Assembly: GCA_000349905.1 (NCBI GenBank)
Contig: KB722740.1
Span: forward strand, 398,750 to 462,749
Direction: 5' to 3'
DNA length: 64,000 nt
Source: Volvariella volvacea V23
Lineage: Eukaryota; Basidiomycota; Agaricomycetes; Agaricales; Pluteaceae
In this document: one piece after another, positions 49,701 through 61,481 of the stretch
How positions within the stretch are numbered: the stretch's first letter is position 1
Layout of the letters: each line of letters starts with the position of its first letter
Notes under the pieces: model-generated
Database searches by the model: none
What the model saw: the letters and a program-made list of their open reading frames with translations, nothing else
Told to the model about the DNA's origin: nothing
Program-made: the position numbers and the translations under genes

Positions 49701-50639
49701 TGCTTCGACCATCTCCAGATCGCCTTGATTGAGGGAATTCGCCGAGGGATTGAAAGGGTGATGCGGGCGGTGTTGATGTGGATATCTTGGAGTTAACAGC
49801 AATCGAACTAGATGTAGCCTGGACGGGCTTCAGGTACGCTTCTGACAGCCCTGTGGACGAGGACTTGAGCATATTAAATGCGGTGTCTATGGATCTTTTG
49901 ACTTGCAAACGCTTGCGAGTGGAAGGGATAGGATCTGGTTCGACCGGTGGGTAGTAGGGAAGTTCTCTTTCTCGGAGATCTTTATCCTTATTCAATGCCC
50001 AATCATGCAGAACCTGAGCGCACTCTAGCCATCCATTCTGTCGAGCAAGCATCTCGGGTGTAACGCCATGTTTATCTGGTCGGTCCGCATGAGCACCATT
50101 TTGGAGGAGAGTGGTAATAACGCTGAGATTGCCATTGGCCGCAGCAAAGTGAAGTGGGGTTGAGCCCGAGGTTCCGATGATTGGTGTAGATGAATCCCTA
50201 TTTCTGTCATTCGAATACCGCCGAGGGAGTCTGATGACGAGGTTGAGAGCAAGGCATTCGAACAACAAAGGATGAGCAAAGCCATCGCGTCAACACTCTG
50301 GAGGAGGCAGCCGAATATAGGCCACTCACCTTGGCGCATTGACATCAGCCCCATGTGCAATCAAAACCCTCACAACCTGTGCATTTCCACCAGCACTAGC
50401 AGCATGAAGAGGGAGAACGCCATCTAACACGGAGTTGACTGGTTGACCGTGGTCTAAAGCGAACTCCACAAGGCCGAGATTTCCTGATGCCGCCGCCGCA
50501 TGTAGACCCAGGCTGGGAACTGAAAAAGCGACATGTGTTATATGAAAGCGGGACAAACAACGATTTGAGACATACACTCCGTCTGGACGTTGTACTTGGC
50601 CTCCGCCTTGCTGTGAGTTGTGCGAAGTGCGGCGGGCAT
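46749..50639 (-). CDS. large ankyrin-repeat protein with Ser/Pro-rich tail
   Basis: Function unknown; ankyrin repeats point to protein binding. The start ATG at 50639-50637 gives MPAALRTTHSKAEAKYNVQ, then an intron with a GTATGT donor, then FPSLGLHAAAASGN. The ankyrin region (about 20-210) reads LGLHAAAASGNLGLVEFALD, LPLHAASAGGNAQVVRVLIA, HGADVNAPR, then after an intron TPLHFAAANGNLSVITTLLQ, NGAHADRPDKHGVTPEMLA and NGWLECAQVLHDWA. A conserved-looking segment RERELPYYPPVEPDPIPSTR, KRLQVKRSIDTAFNMLKSS follows. The remaining several hundred residues are Ser/Thr/Pro-rich with one predicted coiled segment (YGETLELERRLREKEQRERE). The protein ends in a basic motif (GAIKSFFKGGK). A CT-rich tract precedes the start. 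It forms a same-strand pair with the Zn2Cys6 gene but is separated from it by 1.7 kb. Confidence 0.8.
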
Positions 50640-50640
50640 T

Positions 50641-50740
50641 GGGGAGAGCTAGAGGGAGGATGGGACGGAGGACGGAGGGAGGAGGAGGAGGGGAAGGGAC
50701 ATGTAAAGGCAAAAGGAAGAGATTGTGAGGGGATAGGTGG
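50641..50740 (-). promoter_or_regulatory. CT-rich leader of the ankyrin gene
   Basis: The minus strand immediately upstream of the ATG is a run of C/T triplets (CTCCTCCTCCTCCCTCCGTC and similar) over about 90 bp, like the tracts before noxR and the Rho gene. Confidence 0.4.
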
Positions 50741-52328
50741 ACTTGTGGGCGGCAGTGGCTGCTGTGGCGATTTAGGAAGTCAAAGTCGATCAGAATACTC
50801 CATTGCCTTTTTTGGGCTCTTTTATTGTCAGCTCCGTCTTTCTCGACATTTTTGCTTAGCAAATCTAATTATTACTTATTTACACTTAGCATCTCAGTTC
50901 GCCCGTCGACACCCCCTATGGTCTCAGCGCATGTACGCCCGGCTTGTGTGGGACTGGCGTGGTGATCGATCGTGTATCTCGAAGCTCTCCCCACGTATGT
51001 GCCTTGTCCAGTTCTGTTCATAGGTCATACCACCCAAAAGGCCAACACCAGGCGGTTGCACTCCAGGTGCGCGACGCTAGTCGCGGTAAACAGGAGCACT
51101 TTATTGGCTATGGTCGTGGCTCCAGGACCCATAATCACCCTATCATTTGGCCATTGACTCTATTGTGATCGCCACAACAATATCACCATTGGAATGCATG
51201 GCATATTTATCTAACAAGCCGCGCATCCACCTCTTATCTTTTGTCAGAGCATCGACGTGCCCAAGTGGGCCGGAGTCAGGCACTCGCTAATAGATTCACT
51301 CTGTGGGCTAACGGCTTGCGGAGTCGAAGCCCCGTATTTCGGACGCCTCTGCAGCTCGTCTCTCGGTGTTGTGTTGTGCCTGTCGTAATTTTAGAAATCC
51401 TGGTTATTGAGTGGTTTCGAAGACATTTAAATGCAAATTGCAAATTATAATGCAGGACCAATCATTAATTACGCTCATAAACCAAGGTACATCTAACCTA
51501 ATAAGTTAGCAAATGAAAACCTTAGCAAAACTAGTCCATAGTTGCTGCTAATGGGTTGAATCGAATGGATTGACTGGAATATAACCTCAACTACCCTGCT
51601 CTCGGAGTGACGCGGTTGGCCTACAGTACACATATAGCTCCATTTCCACTTTGGAATTCGACAGAAGAATGGACTGGGATAAACAGTACCGGCGTTGATA
51701 AATAGATCAAACTATTTAACTTAACTATTCGTAGATGCTCAACTCATTACAGCTCAGAGCGTTCGGAAACCCACATCTTGAGCAATAAGCTCAAGAAATC
51801 CACTCAATCTCGTTATGGTTAGACCGGACCACAAAGATACCTCGGGTTGAATGCTCAATACCATCAGTAACGTAGTGGCAATGGCACCAAGCATCAGAAT
51901 CACCAAGCCTCTCCAACCATCACTCTTCCAAGCACAGCTCAATCATCACTTTCTGGGATACTCGTAGCCACGCCATTCCGTTCCCACCCCTGATCATATC
52001 AAAGCCCCCCTTTCGAAGCCCTTCCCCATACCCATATTCATCATGCACTCATCAAGATCTCAACAATCCCAACTGGAGATAATTTGAGTACATCCTCGTT
52101 CACACTCCTGATGTAGTTCTTTGACCCTCCGTACTTCCCGCGTTCCCAACACCGTCATTCGATCGGCTTGCTCGGGCCTGCGGCAAATGTCCACGAGTTC
52201 ATAGATGCTTCAAAAGCAATGAGACGCCATCTCAACAAAACCACAACGCTAACCATTTACTTTGACGTGATATTTATACCCAGCTCTTACTCCTTCCCCA
52301 CGCATTATCCCACGTTGGTTTGAATCTG
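50741..52328. other. intergenic, 1.6 kb
   Basis: Between the ankyrin gene start and the Zn2Cys6 factor stop. A short hydrophobic open frame at 51754-51942 (minus) is noted as a finding. A string at 51245-51350 vaguely resembles a tRNA but does not fold. Otherwise nothing was recognised. Confidence 0.45.
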
Positions 52329-55300
52329 TCACGAGTTCGCTCCAGGGGTATGTCCACCCGGACTAACAACGGCCATCTCCTCGTCCACATTGAGGCCATT
52401 ACGGCCGTGATTCCTTTCATATAAGGTATCAACGACCGTCGAAGAAGTAAATCTTGCAGCGGTACTAACACTAGAAGCGCTAGGTGTATGCATGCTTAAC
52501 CTTCGAATAGGGCTTAGACCTGCGCCTCCGCCACCGTGCGTTATGCTGGTACTAACACTGATGGTAGTTGCAACGCCATTAGCGCCATCATTCAATCTAT
52601 CATCTTGAACTCCCGCGTGATGGGGATTCAGCGAGGAAGATGAAGGCGCCGATGCCGAAGGGCCTTGGTTGTATCCAGTGGTGTGATGATACCATTGATA
52701 TATGTGTTGTTGCACTGATGCAGGTAGCCCGCCTATCGCTATTGGTGTGGGCGGTGATGATACGGGTGCTGGAGCATGCGAGGGAGGAAGAGGTGTTGAG
52801 GCAAGTGGAGGTCTCGGTATTGTAAGGGAAAGATGGGTTTGTGATGATGAATGACGAGGCGTCGTATGGACAAACACTGACTCCGATTCGAGCACAGCAG
52901 CCTGTGACAAGGTCTGATGGGGTGGGGTATGCGGCTGATCATGACGAGGCTGTTGGCTCGCTGGATGAAGCTGATCGTACGATGACGCTTGGTAATACCC
53001 TTGGTGTTGTTGGGCGGCTGGATGGTGGTTATCGGGTTGTGCTGATGAGTGCATCTGAGTACTAGACTCCATGTGCAGTGGTGGATAGCGTTGCTGATTA
53101 TGATTGGAATGGCGTGGGTGCTGGTGCTGCATCTCTGAAGGTGCTCTCCACCATCGCTCTTTGGCTAATTCGGCAACAGCGCCGAGACCCATCTTCGCAA
53201 TTTCACCTCTTTTCCCTCTTTCTTCTCTAACAACTTCCGTCAGCACGCCTAGCGATCTATCAATAAGATGCTCGGCTTCTATCACCTTTTCCTTCCAAGG
53301 AAACCTCGCCAAAGTGGTCATCAGAGCCACAGCTCCTTCGAAGAGCGAATAGCACCCTTCGAAGTACCAATGGCTTCCGGGTAGGGCATGGTCAATATCG
53401 CCGTTTCCACTACCAGTCGTAATGTCAACCCCATGACCATTCCTACTAGCCGAACAGCACTTCTTCGCATTCTCCCAAGCGTCACATTGCACCGTAATAA
53501 GACGCATAGCGAATAATATGCATAGCTTCCCACTTTCCACTAAGTGCGCCGGCGATTGCGCCGGCCTTCCTCGCCCAATGAGTGATGCGATGTGTAGCTT
53601 CATTCGGATCAAAAGGTACCAGGTGTGGAGTGTATACCGTTGTCGTGCCCACGTCAAGCTCAACTGATCGCTATTGCACTTTGTTGTCGAATCTGGCACC
53701 GCCGGCCCACCAGGAACCGAACCAGCACTAGGACCAGAGTTAGAGGTGAAACCCACGTCGCCTTGATATCCATATTGGAGTTGGTCTGGGAGACAACTCT
53801 CCCATTGGCTGAATTTTTGATCCATCTCGAAGAAAACTGGGCAGTTAGGGTACTCCACATTGAAGCACTACATCCCAGGGTAGTACGCGTGGTGATAGGA
53901 GGGCGGAGAGAAGGATTGTGACGTCCAACCAATGGGCAAGGGTGCCCGACGGAACGGATTGACGATGATGGTAACCGAGGAGCAAATAGATATCAGGGAG
54001 GAAGGGGATGGATGGTTTTGAGTGTATTTTGGTATTAAGAAAAGGGTTTAGGAATATTAGTCAATGTTGATACCAAAAATATATGAAAGTATAACCCGGT
54101 GAGCACCAGGTTATGCACCACCATAGTAAAGGGAGGGAAATGTCAATGGGAACGTGGTGGGAATGGGGAAAACGGGGGCTGAGAAGTATGGACAAACTTA
54201 CCTTATCAAGGGTTTCGCCCACAATACCAGATAGCTGAATGAAGACTGCTTGGAACAAGTTGAAGTGGTCTTCGCTCACATCAGGATCGCCCAAGGAGGG
54301 AAGAGCGACATCGGATATTTCCTTCCGGATCATCTTGGGACGTCCCAAGACAAACGAATATAACCTGAGATAACGAAAGTGTTCAGCATGATAGCGCCAT
54401 ACGGACTACGAGAGAAAACAGCGAAATGGCAAATTGGGGCGTCGTTCCCGACGAAAAGGGAGTCCAACTGACGTGTACAGTGAATCAATTTCGGGGTGTA
54501 TACTCACTTGTCAAGAATAACCAAACCCCACCAAGCCCGCCTTCGAAGCAGCCTTTCGTCTTCTGACATTATTTGCCATTGCCTCCAACCAGGGTCACGA
54601 TGCATGCCTATTGATTCCGCATTACGTATGGCAGTGCCCAACATCTTCCACGCTTCACTAACCCTTCCACGCTCAGCCAAGTAAGAGGACAGCAGGGGCA
54701 TAGCTAGGCAGCCCAATGCTTCACCCTCTGCAGCAGAGCTTGTCAGAGACGAAGAAGGCCATTTGAGGTGCTCGTCTTCAGCTATTCTCCGAGCTGCTAT
54801 GGCACATGAAAAGAAACCATCCCCCTTAGTCTCGCCAGCAGAACCCTCATGTGGGTGGGCGAACTGAGATAAGATCTCCTGCGGTACTGAAGCCAGCACC
54901 GCAAAGAAGAGAATAAGCCAGTGGACATTGATACGAAGATCTCGGGCATTTGCTGTGGCGTATTGTAGGGTCATCCACATCTGCTGACACGCTTGACGGA
55001 ACCATTGTTCTGGGATTCCAAACCGCCAATTAATGTCGTCAAAATAAGCTTGAATGATAGCAGAAGTGACGGCTGGGGAGGGAATGCTACGAAGCAGTTG
55101 GTCGAGGCTGGGAGTAAGGGAGGACAATACCGGGGAAAACGGAGGATGGGCCTCGTGATGTGAAGTAATGATGGTGGATTTGGCATGGAGGAATCGAGGT
55201 GTTTGTCCGTCACAAAGCTATCTCCCGTTCATGATACCAATGAAAATTTCAGTGAAAATAATGCAACGTAGTGTGAGAGCGAAGTCCGGAGAAATGGAGA

Positions 55301-56604
55301 TTCGACACTTACGGAATGCAGAGCACATATTACGCTTCCTCTCCCAATATATTCCCCGTAATGAGCTAGGGATAATTGCGCTAGCGCCGAAGTGCGGTCA
55401 TACACCTCATGATTCAATAGTTTGTTCGGATGGATCGGTACCGTCCGTACAGCGTCATCACTGGTGACAGCATCAGAGGATACCTTGTGTATGCCCTCAT
55501 ATTGTTCATGTCCAAGTGAACCTGGCAAAGGTTCCGGAGAAAATGATGTACGCATGAGGTCAGAAGTAGCATTTGATGAAGTCACGATTGTCGAAGGATG
55601 TAACGGGTGTGAGTGCAATGAGGTTAATGCGGCAGTGTCATCAGTGGTGGTATGACCAGTATTCAATCCCACACCTCTACTGGCTGCGCTATTGGCATTA
55701 CCAAATGCGAGTGATGAGTTTGGAGATATGAGCAGATTCGGGGCTTTTTCATCGAAGAAACTTGGATGGATGTGGGGAGCAGGAGGGGAATGTAGTGAAT
55801 GAATTGATTGGTGATAGTGTGAGTGTAGGTCGTGTTGGCTGGCAGAATGAACGCCGCCGTGGGGATGGACCTGAGGCTTTGCTTCTGGGTTCGCGGGATC
55901 ATGGACTAGATTTGCGGAGTGGGTTGTTGGTCCCAGTATCTTCAACCCTCTATCGCCATCAGCGACATTCCGAGACTGGCCTTGTGCATCAGAACTATGA
56001 CTCGGGCTTTGAACTCTGGAACAGGCTTCGTTGGACGGATTCCGCACATGGGATGCCAAAGCCTGCTCAAGCGAAGCTATTCGAGTGGTGAGCTCACGAA
56101 TTTGTAGATCTTGAGAAGTCGGTCCCCTGATGAGCGCATCAGGTGGCCGCGCAGGTGCTGGCCTCGCCATTGGCACGGATTCCCAACGACAGAGGTGAGA
56201 GACACCCCGGGTGACACACAACGAACAAGGATATGTTCTATCGCATTTCTACGAGAAGGAAGGAGAGGATGGTCAGTAACTGAAGGGATGATTTAGCTGA
56301 TACCACAAAGCATAAGGCCCAGAGCGTCATCCATGGACCTTTGACCGAGAATGTCAACGGATCACAAGTTTATACTATGAATGATTAGGCCGCAATCAAG
56401 ATTAATAGCGCCCATTTCCGGGGGATGCAAAGGTCACGATTCAAAAGAACACGACAAATAGCACCAAGGTTAAAAATTAAAGACTATCCTTACCTGTCTT
56501 CGCTTTGTGCATTCAACGCAGCTAAGGCGGAGCCGGCGGCGAGTTTTCTTCTCCTTTTTCATCGGTTCCGTTCTCTTGATATCAATACTTTCGGGTAGTT
56601 CCAT
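52329..56604 (-). CDS. Zn2Cys6 fungal transcription factor
   Basis: Nuclear DNA-binding regulator. The start is the ATG at 56604 (MELPESIDIKRTEP). The zinc cluster is split by an intron after RRQ and reads CVECTKRRQKCDRTYPCSLC, then VTRGVSHLC: C-x2-C-x6-C-x5-C-x2-C-x8-C, preceded by basic KKEKKTRRRLRLS. A coiled dimerisation helix follows (DLQIRELTTRIASLEQALAS). A His/Ser-rich linker precedes the middle homology region (Fungal_trans): LLRSIPSPAVTSAIIQAYFD, FGIPEQWFRQACQQMWMTLQ, HWLILFFAVLASVPQEIL, AIRNAESIGMHRDPGW, RRRAWWGLVILDK and FVLGRPKMIRKEISDVALPS. The C-terminal 350 or so residues are Gln/His/Pro/Ser-rich (a likely activation region). About six introns are present. Target genes cannot be inferred, because the neighbours do not form an obvious pathway. 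Confidence 0.88.
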
Positions 56605-57295
56605 CCTGACAGCCTCGATGAATTCGTTGGGTGTGGTACTAGTAGTGTGGGGGATGGAAGAGCGAAGTGATGAGTGGGAAGGAAGAGCAATGCACTGGAG
56701 TGCTTTAAACTCCTGTATTAAGATAAAAGACGCCGTAGGGAAATGACCTTGTAAGAGAGGAGGCACTCAACGGAATGAATTCGCCTTGCCATGACCTTGC
56801 TTTACTATGCATGCAGCCCTCATCAGTCGTCGACTCACCCCTACCCATCCTTACTATTGGGCCACTTATTCCTAAGTTGTTGAATCTTACAGCGCGTGAG
56901 TATTCCAAGGTCAGCGGGTATCGCTCCCACAGAAGAAACGTAAGAAAACACCTAGTCCTTTAAAGTCCAAGCTGATCGCGTCGAATATAGGAAAAACCTC
57001 TCAGCATACAACTATTAAGGGCCAGGGGTGGGATTTGCAGTATTTGTGCACCCCACCCCCAAATGCATCATGGGTGTCCACATGAATATGATAGGGTTGC
57101 ACACGAAGGCAATAACGTCACCACCAACAAGAACAGGGTGAATGAAAGGCCAAGGAAAGGAGCGAAGGAGTAATAGGAAGACAAACCAGTTTCGTGCCGC
57201 AAGCGGGAATCAATCGAAGGGTAACTTCGACCTTTGTTGAGCCGTACATGTGTGGTGAGTACGCTGCGAGTTTGTCAAAAGTGTTTTCGATTGTG
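56605..57295. other. intergenic
   Basis: Upstream of the Zn2Cys6 factor and downstream of the carrier gene (both minus). No gene was recognised. The reading frame of the Zn2Cys6 first exon remains open upstream of the chosen ATG but has no earlier ATG. Confidence 0.45.
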
Positions 57296-58530
57296 TTATA
57301 GATCCAAGAGCCGCTTGAGCCCCTGCCAGGTGGTAAAGCTGACAGCCGTCATGGGGACTACTTTGAGGTAACCTATCGTCAATCCAACGTAGAACCCCCT
57401 CCATCCACCTGCCTGCCAGATCGCACGTACGGTTTCGCCCCACCGAAGCCAACGATCCGGTTGAGTGATGCCCCCTACTTGCATCCGCCGCCGGATCACC
57501 TCGAATGGATAGGATGCCGTCTGCGCAACCGCTCCTGCTACCGCTCCAAATGCCAAGTTGGCGGTGGGAGAAGCCTCTTTCTTCGAGGGCAAAAAACGGG
57601 ACCTCAGGTAACCCCAACACAGAAAAGAAACACCAGCGTAGGGAATCATCCCTGTTATGGTTACCGTAAATCCACGATAAAATTTGAGGAGTGGAATGCG
57701 GTTGAAATATGTTGAAGGGGTGAAGATACTAAAATGCTGTATAGTTGATGGTGATAATGTTACTGCTCGCTCGTTGTATATGTGACGAGATGCGCCAATG
57801 AACGATATGGGAGTATTGGTTTTGTTGGTCTGGAATGCCATCCGTACACGAATGAGGTCGAGTGGGTATGTGAAGAATACAGACATGACGCCTTAATATA
57901 TGCCATCAAATGGTTAGTAGACCTAATGAGACAAGTTGATTGCAAAACACCTGATGTAGCACCGGCGATAAATCTGCGAACATTAGTTTCTTTTTCAGGT
58001 GTCGGCATTAATTTCTGTTACAGCATAAGACCAAAGAATAACAAGGAAGTGATATGAATACAAACCGGCGCGATTTGGTCATAGGTCATGAACTTGATGG
58101 CTGCATAGGGGAATATGCGAAGCAAAGTTGCAGAATGTCCTTGAAAGAGTCCTCGCACTCCGGCTTCTTGGTAGATGTCCCGACCAGCACGATAGGCACC
58201 ACTCCAGGAGCCTGTGAGCAGTTATAAGGAGGATGTCCCGGCAAAGGCAAAGTGGCCGAGTTATCTCGTTTGCTTTGTAGAATAACTCGTACTAAGAATT
58301 ACATACCAGCATATTTCTGATAGTCTGGGTTGGATGCCTGAAATAATATCTTGACCCTGTCGAGTGGTGCAACAACGGTCTTGGCCTAGAACGCTGCACT
58401 TAAGGGGTGCAATAGCAAACATGAGAGGTGGACTTACGACGCATCCTGCAAGTCCACCCGCAAGTCCGGAGCGGAGGATGTAGTGAAGGCTTTGGGTGTC
58501 CCGTGCACGAGGGGAGACATGGGTACTCAT
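57296..58530 (-). CDS. LEU5: mitochondrial carrier, Leu5/SLC25A42-type (coenzyme A transport)
   Basis: Inner-membrane carrier. Leu5-type proteins are needed for coenzyme A accumulation in the matrix. The start is the ATG at 58530. Three repeats are visible: GLAGGLAGC with [20 protein letters not shown]; then [60 protein letters not shown] and [11 protein letters not shown]; then [68 protein letters not shown] and [16 protein letters not shown]. The Px[DE]xxR motifs (PLDRVK, PLDLIR, PFEVIR) mark the three repeats. The [10 protein letters not shown] first motif and the [15 protein letters not shown] second repeat are characteristic of the Leu5/SLC25A42/SLC25A16 group. About five introns are in phase. 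It is divergent from HOP2, with 395 bp between starts. Confidence 0.85.
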
Positions 58531-58925
58531 TCGCAGTATCAAGAGCAAATTACTCGGGGATCATGCAACAGCGAGAGGAGACGATTGAGGTCTAGATGTT
58601 CTATGAAAGCTGTGGGGAAGTCTTGCGAGTGACGAAGGGCAGAAAGACGAATGCGGGGCTTGTCAAATATTCCGGTACAATGATGAGCCTTCACGGATAT
58701 CACCCGTTGGCTTTGTCGAGAAACGTCGGGCAATGCAATGAATAGATAGAAACCAAGAAGACCGGGCCCGTTGCGAACGGCAGCGAGAGCTGAGCGGGAA
58801 TGGACGAGGGAGAAGAGCCTGAGCGTCGTCTCCCTTGGAGCCCTTCAAACGGTAAGCTCCGGGGACTATTTTGGCGGAGGCGTTATCATGTGTGACCCGG
58901 ATCACCAACAACTCTGTTTAACGCA
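58531..58925. other. divergent promoter between LEU5 and HOP2
   Basis: 395 bp shared upstream region. An open frame running from here into HOP2 is a read-through of HOP2 intron 1 and not a real N terminus. Confidence 0.5.
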
Positions 58926-60101
58926 ATGTCCACCAAGGCCAAGTCCGAGTCCAAAGTTCCTGTGCTCAAAGGACAAGAAGGTCGGCACCGCTTTGGAGGC
59001 ATTCTACAAAGCTGACCGATATCTAGCGGAGGACAAGGTCCTCGAATACTTCAAGAAAGTATATATGCTCTGCTCAAGCCAACTACAATTCATCTACAAT
59101 TGCTGTCTGGGCTTTTCAGATGAATCGTCCTTATGGTGCAGTTGACGTGGCGGCAAATCTCAAGGGAGCTGTCCCCAAGACAGCCGTTCAGAAAATCCTT
59201 GTTGTGCTCGCAGAAAAGGGCGAACTGGTGTCAAAGACCTATGGTGTGCTCTCCTTCTCCTGCCCTCCTGTATCTTGCGCTTGCATCTCACTCGACACAA
59301 ATCACACCCTCTCTGTGCCTATCGCCCATATATCTTGGATTTTCTCCATCAATCGCGCGCATATACTCACAATGCACTCTTGATGCATCTGTCCGCGCCC
59401 TCCAGGTAAAACCACTTTTTTCGTGGCCAACCAGGCGAACATTCCTTCGATACCGGCGGAAGAAATTGCAACATTGAAAACAGAGCTTCAAGAAGTCGAA
59501 GACGGGAACAAGGCTTTGGCTAATGACGTGAAGAACGCAACTGCAGGTAGCATCTCAAAACGATTGCTCGGCTGGTCGGTTTTCGAACACCTACAAACCT
59601 GACTAAATTTCGTAGAGCTTGCACGACTCAAAAATTGTCTTACAGACGCGGAGATTCAAGCACAGATAGTCGAAGTTACTCAGGCGGTATGGTTCATTGT
59701 CATGCATATGCTATATGCATGATAAACATTCAACCTCCATTTCACGGCGATAGATCAAGGTGGCCGACGCGAGATTGGCACCTCTCCAATCAGGTACACC
59801 CCTCATCTCCGAGAAAGAGCTGGGCCAAATCGACGCCGACTGGATCAAGTGGCGGGCGGAATGGATTCGTCGAAAGAAAATATTCATGACGTATGGACTC
59901 AAGTTCGCGATGTACGTCGTGCTGACTGTTTTGCGACAAACTAGTTTCTGGCAGCTCGTTACGGACGCGTTACCCCCTCAAGACGCGCAAGACCTCGCAG
60001 AAGACCTCGGCATCGAAATGGACACGGAAGAGCATGTTGCCGTAGAACGTAGCCCACTTTGTGCGATCGGGACGAACAATCCCTTGAAACGCAAACGCTA
60101 G
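58926..60101 (+). CDS. HOP2: Hop2 homologous-pairing protein (TBPIP/PSMC3IP family)
   Basis: Partner of Mnd1; the Hop2-Mnd1 dimer stimulates Dmc1/Rad51 strand invasion and ensures pairing of homologues in meiosis. The start is the ATG at 58926. Exon 1 (58926-58980) reads MSTKAKSESKVPVLKGQE and joins across a 46-bp intron to AEDKVLEYFKK (59027-59058). Then MNRPYGAVDVAANLKGAVPK, TAVQKILVVLAEKGELVSKT and YGKTTFFVANQANIPSIPAE form the winged-helix domain. The coiled coil follows (LKTELQEVEDGNKALANDVK, LARLKNCLTDAEIQAQIVEV). After it come VADARLAPLQSG, WIKWRAEWIRRKKIFMTFWQ and LVTDALPPQDAQDLAEDLGI. The basic tail PLKRKR may be a nuclear signal. Seven introns are all in phase. A longer open frame upstream (from 58888) would skip the first intron and is not the real N terminus. 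Its 3' end is 149 bp from that of CBP3. Confidence 0.92.
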
Positions 60102-60250
60102 CTCCGATTCTTACCTTTTATGTGTTCCTTGTGCTGAATATAACATTCGTGATGGGTGATGCTTCTAATTAGGACCCGGAAGTCAGTGCAATACAGATGG
60201 GAATACGTTAAACATAATAAGTCTACTCGTAATTTTGGTGTTATTTCAGC

Positions 60251-61481
60251 CTATGCTCGTTTATGTGAACCAGCAGATGGCCTAACTTTTCCAAACTTCA
60301 ATACCTCAATTCCCCCCTCCATGATATCCTTGTCACTCAACTTCTCCAACCTGACCAACTCCCGCCGAATGTATGACACCAAAGTCAACATCAACTCGGG
60401 ATAAGCCAAGTACTTGTCACTTTCCTCTGGCGGGAAATCATGCACACCAGAACCATCGTCCTTCATTTCTTCCTGCTCAACATCCACTTTGGCAACATTG
60501 ACAACTTGGCCTCCAACGAGGTTGACCGACCTCCTGAATCCACCCTTCCTGATACTACTGGAGGTTGCATCGTACAAAATGCCCCTTGCGCCTCTTGCAC
60601 CCAACAAGTTTCTCCAAATCGCGGCAGCCATCTCCATGTCACTCTGCATCAAACTCAAATCAAGCGACAGCCCCATCCCAGCCCACTGTTCTTTGAAAAT
60701 CTTCATTTGCTGAGTGACCAACCTGTCTGGTGCTTTGCCCAGCTTCTTCGGTTCACCCGTCGGTGTCGTAGTGGTTGGTTTGGTGTAAAATGTGGTGTCA
60801 AATGTATATGGAGGCGGGGAGTTGGCCGATGGCTGAAGAACGGCACGGATGCGGTCTTCAATGTCGATGAAGAAGTGATCTATTAGACCTTGGATGTAGG
60901 CTTTTCCGTGTGTTGGAGGGAGGGAGCGGAGGCGGACTGTTAGCATCCAGACGTGGAGATTGGTCACGGTGAACCATGACTGGAATGTCGGGGGCAGTGA
61001 GCAATCTGTTGTGTTGACGATATGTCATGGTGTAGATTTTGCAAAAACTGAATGAGGCTATCATGGCCAAGGTGAATGTGAACGCCATACCTTGTTGCCA
61101 GAACAGTCGTTCTTCGTCGGGTCTAATAGCGCATATTTGCTCGTACATAGCAAATGACCTTCTTCCCGCAATTTGCTTAGGACTTCCATAACCCAGAGCA
61201 TTTGTGAATCCCAAAAACCACTTCATGGCAGCCGGGGACGACTCGACCTTCCGTGTCAGCCAGCTCTTGGGTCGCTCCGGGATCTTTACCCCATCGGAAG
61301 CTGCTTGCTTTGTTGGTTCGGAGGACAGGGACTCTCCGGTGGTAGTTGGAGCGGGTGCTGTAGATTCTATGGGAAGTGGTCGACGCTGAGTTTGAGCGTA
61401 TCGGACGCCAGTTGTGAGGATATGCCGGTTGAGCGCTGCACTGCTCCGTTGTAGCACGAGGGTGCGTTGGACGAGCATCAT
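60251..61481 (-). CDS. CBP3: Cbp3/UQCC1-type cytochrome bc1 assembly chaperone
   Basis: Mitochondrial factor which, with Cbp6, binds newly made cytochrome b at the mitoribosome tunnel exit and is needed for complex III assembly. The start is the first of two adjacent ATGs (61481). The N terminus MMLVQRTLVLQRSSAALNRH is basic and looks like a presequence. Then KIPERPKSWLTRKVESSPAA, RRSFAMYEQICAIRPDEERL and FWQQ lead over one intron (about 61009-61094) into the Ubiq_cyt_C_chap domain: DCSLPPTFQSWFTVTNLHVW, MLTVRLRSLPPTHGKAYIQG, LIDHFFIDIEDRIRAVL. It continues RLVTQQMKIFKEQWAGMGLS, SDMEMAAAIWRNLLGARG, YLAYPELMLTLVSYIRRELV and RLEKLSDKDIMEGGIEVLKF. The length, about 380 residues, fits the family. 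The spacer region is Thr/Pro-rich. The gene is intact. Confidence 0.9.

Noticed and set aside
51245..51350. Possible tRNA-Ser or tRNA-Leu (CCAAGTGG and GAGTCGAAGC strings)
   Set aside because: No acceptor stem can be paired, the T arm does not close and the anticodon stem is mismatched.
58771..59058. Longer N terminus for HOP2 starting at 58888
   Set aside because: It reads through the 46-bp first intron. The spliced form from 58926 reproduces the family N terminus (VLKGQE-AEDKVLEY).
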